Source of the DNA: an uncultured Cytophagaceae bacterium
Lineage (GTDB): Bacteria > Bacteroidota > Bacteroidia > Cytophagales > Spirosomataceae
Direction: 5' to 3'
Assembly (NCBI GenBank): GCA_903837305.1
Contig: CAILUB010000239.1
Coordinates: 1 to 11,452 of the forward strand
Length of the DNA: 11,452 bases
How positions within the stretch are numbered: the first letter of the stretch is position 1; the number at the start of each line of letters is the position of its first letter. Shown piece after piece: positions 6,382 to 11,452 of this stretch. The notes under the pieces are model-generated. The model worked only from the letters and a program-made list of their open reading frames with translations, searched no databases and was not told the origin of the DNA. The position numbers and the translations under genes are program-made.

Positions 6382-7496
6382 TCTTTCGCAAAGATGGCTT
6401 CTATGGCTGAAGCTCCTTTTGTCACTACTTTACCAGCCGGTAATGCCTTCAATAATTTGATTCCCGCGTATTCTGGTGTCGAACTCAAAATCTCCACAGG
6501 TACTTGCGTCATGGCGCCATTTGTCATTTCCACATAGATGAAACCCCCTTTCCCCACGCGAGCAAGGCCTGCTTGTGGGATGCTGGGGATTTTTTGGGAT
6601 CCTACTTTGATACGCGCGCTCACGAATTGTCCAACGGTGAAATTCTTTTCGTCTGATTTGTTTGCGAAGTGTCCATGAACGGACGTCGTGCGATCTGTCA
6701 ATTCAACTTGTGGGGCGATGAGGAAGATTTTGGCAGCAGATTTTTCGCCCTCTGATTCGAATTCGATGGTTTGACCGATGTTTAATTTCGCCAAATCCTT
6801 CTCAAAGACCTTCAATTCCACGTGCTTATCCGCCATTCCTACGACCTTAATCAAGACATCAGACGGCGTTACGTATTTTCCGATCGCTAAAAACTGGTCT
6901 TGGATATACCCATCAATCGGCGAACGCAAGGTCAAAACAGAACTAATATTCCCTTTTGCCAGCGATTTCAAGTCACAACCTAAGACCTCTAATTTTAGTC
7001 CCAAAGCCTTCACCTGCGCATTCACATTCCCTAAATCCGCCTCCGACTGCTGCAATTTCTTCTTCGATCCCACTTCCTCGTTTGTCAACACTTGCTGACG
7101 CGATTTCTCGGAACTCATAAAGGTCTGAGATGACAAGGCCTGCAAATATTCTTGCTGCATTTGGATGAAATCAAGCGAAGTCAAGGTCGCTAAGGCTTGG
7201 CCTTTCGACACTTTTTTGCCCGGAAGCAATTCGTAGGTCGTTTTCACGTAACCCGCGATCGGGATCGAGATAGATGCTAAAGACACTGGCGGCACATCGA
7301 CCACCCCTGTACATTTAATTTCAGTCGACATTTCGCGCTCCTCTAACGCACCAAATTCGATACCCGCGTTCGTCTTCTGTTCTGCGCTTAATTTAATTTC
7401 GGTCACCGGCGCTTCCGTGGTGGCCTCCTCTTTTTTCGAGCATGCAGCTAAGCTGAATACAAGGCATAGCGCTGCAAATTTGAATATCTTATTCAT
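6378..7496 (-). CDS. Periplasmic adaptor (membrane fusion) lipoprotein of RND heavy-metal efflux, CusB/CzcB-like
   Basis: This 372-residue adaptor bridges the RND pump and the outer-membrane factor. The N-terminus is a lipoprotein signal with lipobox SLAAC (Cys19), followed by an acidic and threonine-rich linker. The first half of the barrel-sandwich (lipoyl-like) domain is at about 65-110 (IAGYVKTTYELLPGKKVSKG at 77-96), then an alpha-hairpin rich in Gln and Lys at about 112-178. The returning half (LRSPIDGYIQDQFLAIGKYV) is at about 190-210, and beta-barrel and membrane-proximal domains lie from about 225 to the end. I chose the ATG at 7496; the frame also allows TTG two codons earlier (7502). 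The ATG lies within the last codons of the pump gene (8-nt overlap), indicating translational coupling. The stop is nested with that of ispE in TTAA. No Cys- or His-rich metal-binding extension is visible. Confidence 0.92.
   Translation of the reverse strand: MNKIFKFAALCLVFSLAACSKKEEATTEAPVTEIKLSAEQKTNAGIEFGALEEREMSTEIKCTGVVDVPPVSLASISIPIAGYVKTTYELLPGKKVSKGQALATLTSLDFIQMQQEYLQALSSQTFMSSEKSRQQVLTNEEVGSKKKLQQSEADLGNVNAQVKALGLKLEVLGCDLKSLAKGNISSVLTLRSPIDGYIQDQFLAIGKYVTPSDVLIKVVGMADKHVELKVFEKDLAKLNIGQTIEFESEGEKSAAKIFLIAPQVELTDRTTSVHGHFANKSDEKNFTVGQFVSARIKVGSQKIPSIPQAGLARVGKGGFIYVEMTNGAMTQVPVEILSSTPEYAGIKLLKALPAGKVVTKGASAIEAIFAKD
6381..6420 (+). terminator. Weak candidate terminator for the Bat-ispE operon
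   Basis: Just after the ispE stop on the plus strand there is a perfect 6-bp hairpin, ATCTTT-cgc-AAAGAT (6381-6395). A second hairpin, GGCTTC-tatggct-GAAGCT (6396-6414, with one G-U pair), is followed by CCTTTT. The T-run is short and the stems are modest. Both lie over the 3' end of the opposing adaptor gene, where codon constraint alone could produce them. I list this as a possible 3' end of the operon, not an established one. Confidence 0.25.
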
Positions 7497-10400
7497 TTCC
7501 AATGAGTGTTTGACGTGTGATAATCGCCTGGTTGTAGGCGTTGACTTCTTGAATATAACTTTCGCGAATCTGCCAAGCCTGCTGCGTATTTTGCAACATT
7601 TCGACGTATTCGATTTCTCCCTGCTGATACGATTTCAGCGCGGTTTTCTCTAGCAAAGCCGCTTGAGGCAAGGCTGTAGCAGTATAGTAGGCCAAACTCG
7701 CTCGGTATTTCGCCACCGCTGCCTCCGCATTCTTGTAATCCGTTTGCAAAGCCGATTCGGCTTGGATTTTTTGGCTGATAAAAGCCTCCTCCTGCAATTT
7801 AGCCGAGGCAATTTTTGCTTTCTGTCCTTTCCCAAAAATCGGAATCGCCAGGCCAGCTTGAACGAAATTTTGGCCTCCTACATTTTCAATACTCTGGTTA
7901 GTCATCCCGATTCGCACATCCGGTTTGAGGCGTTCTCTTTCCACAGCTGTTAACAATTTACCATGTTCCACCTGCTCAGCTAAGAGTTCGATAGTGGGGT
8001 TTTTCGACAGATCCAGTCCCGTAGCACCAGATTCCATAGCTAGAGATTCCTTACCTTCGATTTCGAATTCGCCTGGTTCATTAATCCAGTAAGCCAAATT
8101 TTGATAGGCCGTCTTTTGATCCGCTTCTAACGCAATTCGCTTCTGCTGAAACTCCCGTAGACGCGTTTCTGCGGCCATTAATTCCAAGCGATTCGTCTCG
8201 CCTTGTTCGAATTTAATCGTTGCCGCACGCTTCATTTGCGTGTACAAACTGTCTTGGGAAGCCAGAAATTGTAGATTTTTCTGCTGTGCCAAAATCTGGT
8301 AATAATAGAATTTCACACTCGAAGCCACCAAATTCTGCGTGATCTTCAAGCGCTTTTCGCTCATCACCTTCGCCGAGGTCAAGGCCTTTACCTGTGCCTT
8401 CAACAGTGTAGGCCAGGGGATACTTTGAGAAAACATCAGCGTGTAATCCTGACTCGTCGAAGTCTGTGTTTTTCCATACTGCGCATCTACCGTGCCCTTG
8501 GGCAATTCCTTTCCCGAGTTGATAAAGGCCTCCGCGGTTTTGACATCGGCTAGGCCGGTGGCGAGGAGGGCGTTGCGCGTGGAAGCTTGGGACAAGCAAG
8601 TCCGAAGGGAAAGAGTCCGAAGTCCGGAGGAAGCTAGTCCGGAGTCCGAAGTCCGAAGTCCGGAGGAAGCTAGTCCGGAGTCCGAAGTCCGAAGTCCGGA
8701 GGAAACTAGTTCGGAGTCCGAAGTCCGAAGTCCGGAGGCTGTGCTTGAAAATGACATCAAGATAAACAACATGATCATCCCTAAGCCTTTGGCCTTCAAC
8801 TTTTGTTCTCTGCGGCCCATCACGAGCGAGTACACGACCGGGATAACCACCAGAGTTAAGAAGGTCGCCGTAATTAAACCCCCGATGACAACGGTTGCTA
8901 ATGGACGCTGTACCTCCGCTCCCGGCGAGTGACTCAGCGCCATAGGCAAGAAACCTAAAGAGGCCACCGCCGCGGTCATAATCACCGGTCTAAAGCGCAA
9001 TTCTAAGCCTTTCTTCAAACGCTCCTCTACGCCTAAACCCTCATCCGCTAATTGTTTAAAGTAGGAGAGTAACACGATTCCGTTCAACACCGCGACACCG
9101 AATAAAGCGATAAAGCCAATCCCCGCTGAAACCGAAAATGGCATTCCTCTAAGCCAAAGCGCCACTACACCACCAATCGCCGATAAAGGGATTGCGAGGT
9201 AGATGATGGATGCTTCTAAGAAACTTTGGAACGTAAAAAATAACAAAATGAAAATCAGGGCAAGCGCGATAGGAACGACCAATGCTAAACGCGATTTCGC
9301 CGCTTGTAAATTCTCAAAAGTTCCGCCGTAGGTCACATAATAACCGGCTGGCAAAGTGATCTTGTTTTTCATGACTTTTTGGATATCTGCTACCACACTT
9401 TCCACGTCGCGACCACGCACGTTAATCCCGATGGTAATCCGACGGTGCGTATTGTCCCGAGAGATTTCTAGTGGCGCGTTTTCATAATTCACATCCGCCA
9501 CCTCTTGTAAAGGAATTTGAGATCCTGAGGGCAGGTCGATGTAAAGTTCGCGCAAATTCTGAATGTCTTGGCGGTGTACCGAATCCATTCTGACCACTAG
9601 GTCAAAACGTTTCTCCCCTTCCATGACGATTCCAGCCGTTTCCCCGGCGAAAGTCATCTTGATAGCCGAGTTCACCTCGTTCACATTCAAGCCATATTGC
9701 GCCATCTTCACACGATTGTATTTCACCACTAATTGCGGGATACCGTCGATTTGTTGGACTTTGATGTCTCCTACTCCGTCGATGCTGCGGATGTAGCGAG
9801 AGGCTTCGGTCGCGTGATCAAACAATTCTTGCAAATCTTCCCCAAAAATCTTCACCGCAATATCCGATTTCACCCCTGCGATCAGCTCGTTGAAACGCAT
9901 CTGAATCGGTTGCGTGAACTCGAAATTGACTTCTGGATATACGTCTAATGCTGCATCCATTTTCTCCTCTAATTCCTCCATCGTCTCTGCGTTTTTCCAT
10001 TCAGACGGATCCTTTAATTGGATAATTAAGTCGCAAGAGTTGATACCCATCGGGTCGGTTGGTATTTCGGAGGCACCTATACGGGATACCACTTGCTTGA
10101 TCTCCGTAGGGAATTTCTTCAGGAGCATCGCTTGGGCGGCGGTGTTGACTTTGATGCTTTGAGACAGTGACGCATTCGTAGGCAGTAGCGTTTCTACTGC
10201 AAAATCCCCTTCATTTAGTTCCGGAATAAACTCACCACCTAAGGTCATAAAGAGGGCGATGCTAGCAGAAAACAGGCCAAAAGCCCCAATCACCACCCAC
10301 TTGCGTTGCTGTAAAGCCCAATGAATAATAGGTTGATAACCGCGGTATAAATAGCCCATGATGCGATCCGCAATCGTGATTTCGTGGCTGATTTTCTTGT

Positions 10401-11452
10401 CCAAAAACAGGGCAGACATCATGGGTACATAGGTCAGCGAAAGAATTAAGGCCCCTAAAATAGCAAAACTAACCGTCTGCGCCATCGGCCTAAACATCTT
10501 ACCTTCGATTCCCCCTAAAGCCATAATAGGTAGGTAAACAATAAGGATAATAATGACCCCAAAGGCAGCGGAGCCGAAAATAGCTTTGGCAGAAATACCC
10601 ACTTCCTCATCCATCGCCTGCTGACTTAATTCTTCCCCCTTTCGATGGCTGTGGAGTCGGTGAATAATGGACTCGACAATGATGACGGCGCCATCTACAA
10701 TCAGGCCAAAGTCAATCGCCCCTAAACTCATTAAGTTCGCAGACACCCCGAAAATGTGCATCAGCGCAAAAGCAAACAATAAACAGAGCGGAATCACGGA
10801 GGCTACGATTAAACCGGCGCGCCAATTTCCCAGCAATAAAACCAAGATAAATACGACGATCAATCCTCCTTCGATCAAGTTCTTCTCCACCGTATTAATG
10901 GAGCGACCGATCAAGACACTTCGATCTAAATAAGGGACAATTTTAATTCCTTGTGGCAAAGTCTTTCCGATGATTTCCATCTGGACTTTCACATCTTGTA
11001 CCACTTGGTTTGCATTCGCTCCTTTTAAGAGTAGCATAACGCCCCCCACAGCCTCGCCTTCTCCGTTTCGAGTCATCGCCCCATAGCGGACTGCCTTCCC
11101 GAAGCCCACTTTGGCCACATCCTTTACTAGAATAGGCAATCCGGCCTCACCTCTTTGAGCAACAACCGTATTTTCGATGTCTTCTAACGAAGTCAACATC
11201 CCCTCCGAACGAATAAAATAGGCGTCCGTTCCTTTCTCCAAATAGCTACCGCCAGAGTTCGAATTATTAATCTGAATCGCCTTAAACACCTGGTTCACAC
11301 TCACATTCATGGCGCGCAAACGCTCTGGATTCACCGCGACCTCGTATTGTTTTAGGTCTCCTCCAAAAGAGCTGACCTCCACCACGCCTTTGATACCCAA
11401 AAGCTGGCGCTTAATTAACCAATCCTGGTAGGTTCGTAGATCGGCTAGTGAA
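7489..11452 (-). CDS. CusA/CzcA-family RND heavy-metal pump fused to a TolC-like outer-membrane factor (5' partial)
   Basis: The frame is open to the right edge. Its first visible residues (SLADLRTYQDWLIKRQLLG) match the interior of CzcA-like proteins, so roughly 150 N-terminal residues, with the first membrane helix, lie outside. Residue numbers here count from the codon at 11400. The RND part spans to about 862, with eleven of the twelve helices visible. Helix 4 carries the proton-relay motif DFGLIVDGAVIIVES (D230, D236, E243), as in divalent-cation exporters such as CzcA. Positions aligning with two of the CusA methionines are T588 and S625, so Cu(I)/Ag(I) export is unlikely. A basic loop (GRREQKLKAKG, 862-872) leads to a signal-like segment (875-888), a 12-residue tandem repeat (890-930) and an outer-membrane-factor domain (about 930-1303) starting LSLRTCLSQA. 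Such fusions are known in Bacteroidota. The adaptor gene overlaps its 3' end. Confidence 0.93.
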   Translation of the reverse strand, partial: SLADLRTYQDWLIKRQLLGIKGVVEVSSFGGDLKQYEVAVNPERLRAMNVSVNQVFKAIQINNSNSGGSYLEKGTDAYFIRSEGMLTSLEDIENTVVAQRGEAGLPILVKDVAKVGFGKAVRYGAMTRNGEGEAVGGVMLLLKGANANQVVQDVKVQMEIIGKTLPQGIKIVPYLDRSVLIGRSINTVEKNLIEGGLIVVFILVLLLGNWRAGLIVASVIPLCLLFAFALMHIFGVSANLMSLGAIDFGLIVDGAVIIVESIIHRLHSHRKGEELSQQAMDEEVGISAKAIFGSAAFGVIIILIVYLPIMALGGIEGKMFRPMAQTVSFAILGALILSLTYVPMMSALFLDKKISHEITIADRIMGYLYRGYQPIIHWALQQRKWVVIGAFGLFSASIALFMTLGGEFIPELNEGDFAVETLLPTNASLSQSIKVNTAAQAMLLKKFPTEIKQVVSRIGASEIPTDPMGINSCDLIIQLKDPSEWKNAETMEELEEKMDAALDVYPEVNFEFTQPIQMRFNELIAGVKSDIAVKIFGEDLQELFDHATEASRYIRSIDGVGDIKVQQIDGIPQLVVKYNRVKMAQYGLNVNEVNSAIKMTFAGETAGIVMEGEKRFDLVVRMDSVHRQDIQNLRELYIDLPSGSQIPLQEVADVNYENAPLEISRDNTHRRITIGINVRGRDVESVVADIQKVMKNKITLPAGYYVTYGGTFENLQAAKSRLALVVPIALALIFILLFFTFQSFLEASIIYLAIPLSAIGGVVALWLRGMPFSVSAGIGFIALFGVAVLNGIVLLSYFKQLADEGLGVEERLKKGLELRFRPVIMTAAVASLGFLPMALSHSPGAEVQRPLATVVIGGLITATFLTLVVIPVVYSLVMGRREQKLKAKGLGMIMLFILMSFSSTASGLRTSDSELVSSGLRTSDSGLASSGLRTSDSGLASSGLRTLSLRTCLSQASTRNALLATGLADVKTAEAFINSGKELPKGTVDAQYGKTQTSTSQDYTLMFSQSIPWPTLLKAQVKALTSAKVMSEKRLKITQNLVASSVKFYYYQILAQQKNLQFLASQDSLYTQMKRAATIKFEQGETNRLELMAAETRLREFQQKRIALEADQKTAYQNLAYWINEPGEFEIEGKESLAMESGATGLDLSKNPTIELLAEQVEHGKLLTAVERERLKPDVRIGMTNQSIENVGGQNFVQAGLAIPIFGKGQKAKIASAKLQEEAFISQKIQAESALQTDYKNAEAAVAKYRASLAYYTATALPQAALLEKTALKSYQQGEIEYVEMLQNTQQAWQIRESYIQEVNAYNQAIITRQTLIGNE
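8598..8737. repeat. Heptamer-based 36-bp tandem repeat in the pump-outer-membrane-factor linker
   Basis: On the plus strand the heptamer TCCG(A/G)AG starts at 8616, 8623, 8638, 8645, 8652, 8659, 8674, 8681, 8688, 8695, 8717, 8724 and 8731. A one-mismatch copy (TTCGGAG) is at 8710 and a detached copy at 8601. The octamer GAAGCTAG (GAAACTAG in the last case) at 8630, 8666 and 8702 interrupts them. The higher-order unit is therefore four heptamers plus one octamer, 36 bp, repeated about 3.4 times at 8616-8737. On the coding (minus) strand each unit encodes the 12-residue GLRTSDSGLASS, with GLRTSDSELVSS in the first. The reading frame stays open because 36 is divisible by 3. Confidence 0.95.
8737..8778 (-). 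other. Internal signal-peptide-like or thirteenth membrane segment between RND and outer-membrane-factor domains
   Basis: The segment MIMLFILMSFSSTA (residues 875-888 of the visible pump) follows a lysine- and arginine-rich loop and ends in STA, a plausible signal peptidase I site. It must carry the chain from the cytosol, where the twelfth RND helix ends, back to the periplasm. It could stay as a thirteenth membrane helix or be cut, releasing a separate outer-membrane factor. Its two methionines (ATG at 8778 and 8772) might also allow internal initiation. The topology is inferred; cleavage is not shown by sequence. Confidence 0.6.

Noticed and set aside
8213..8599. Other open frames opposite or shifted within the OMF region and elsewhere (for example 320-601, 1020-1364, 5145-5474, 9914-10162)
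   Set aside because: They lie in other frames of strongly supported genes and show no recognisable domains of their own.
8616..8737. CRISPR-like periodicity of 36 bp
   Set aside because: There are no unique spacers. The units abut and are built of heptamers, so this is a tandem repeat.
8560..8800. Frameshift or assembly error joining two separate genes (pump and OMF)
   Set aside because: One continuous frame joins complete domains with a sensible topology, and RND-OMF fusions are known in Bacteroidota.
8492..8932. Plus-strand open frame with a VRSPEEASPESE repeat
   Set aside because: It is the antisense shadow of the 36-bp array. The period is a multiple of 3, so frames across it stay open, and the rest of the frame opposes well-conserved RND and OMF sequence.
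11400..11400. TTG at 11400 as the start of the pump gene
   Set aside because: The frame continues upstream to the edge with conserved RND residues (DLRTYQDWLIKRQL), so the gene is truncated by the window.

Overview
The window looks like ordinary chromosome of a member of the Bacteroidota, probably a Cytophagales-type bacterium; the genus cannot be fixed from here. The evidence is a DUF4296 lipoprotein, a prokaryotic GH3-family protein, a DUF58/BatA (aerotolerance-type) cluster, an RND metal pump with a TolC-like outer-membrane factor fused to its C-terminus, and starts preceded by A-rich sequence rather than clear Shine-Dalgarno motifs. Genes are packed tightly. No stretch over 300 bases lacks a gene, and I saw no tRNA, rRNA, CRISPR array, insertion sequence or phage gene.

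Layout. (1) Positions 1-2786, minus strand: a probable operon reading DUF4296 lipoprotein, then exported glycerophosphodiester phosphodiesterase (ATGA overlap), then GH3-like acyl-adenylating enzyme (2-nt gap), then the first 14 codons of a YqeY-like gene cut by the left edge (12-nt gap). (2) Positions 2787-2870: a short divergent intergenic region, the only real non-coding stretch. (3) Positions 2871-6381, plus strand: DUF58 protein, a one-TM protein with a BatD-like outer domain, a BatA-like von Willebrand A protein, and ispE, all overlapping or 1 nt apart. The DUF58/BatA genes resemble the core of the Bacteroidota Bat cluster, but no MoxR ATPase, BatB, BatC or full BatD is present. (4) Positions 6378-11452, minus strand: an RND pump fused to an outer-membrane factor (5' end beyond the right edge), then its periplasmic adaptor lipoprotein. 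This supplies all three parts of a tripartite heavy-metal efflux system in two genes. The transmembrane-helix-4 motif and the lack of a methionine triad point to divalent cations rather than Cu(I)/Ag(I).

The most unusual element is at 8598-8737. A tandem array of the heptamer TCCG(A/G)AG, organised into 36-bp higher-order units (four heptamers plus an octamer), encodes a 12-residue repeat. It lies between an internal signal-peptide-like segment and the start of the outer-membrane-factor domain. The two central operons converge with their stop codons nested in a shared TTAA, and a good intrinsic terminator for the pump operon lies inside the 3' end of ispE. I found no convincing new multi-gene system; the candidates for a second look are the repeat-linked fusion and the reduced Bat cluster.
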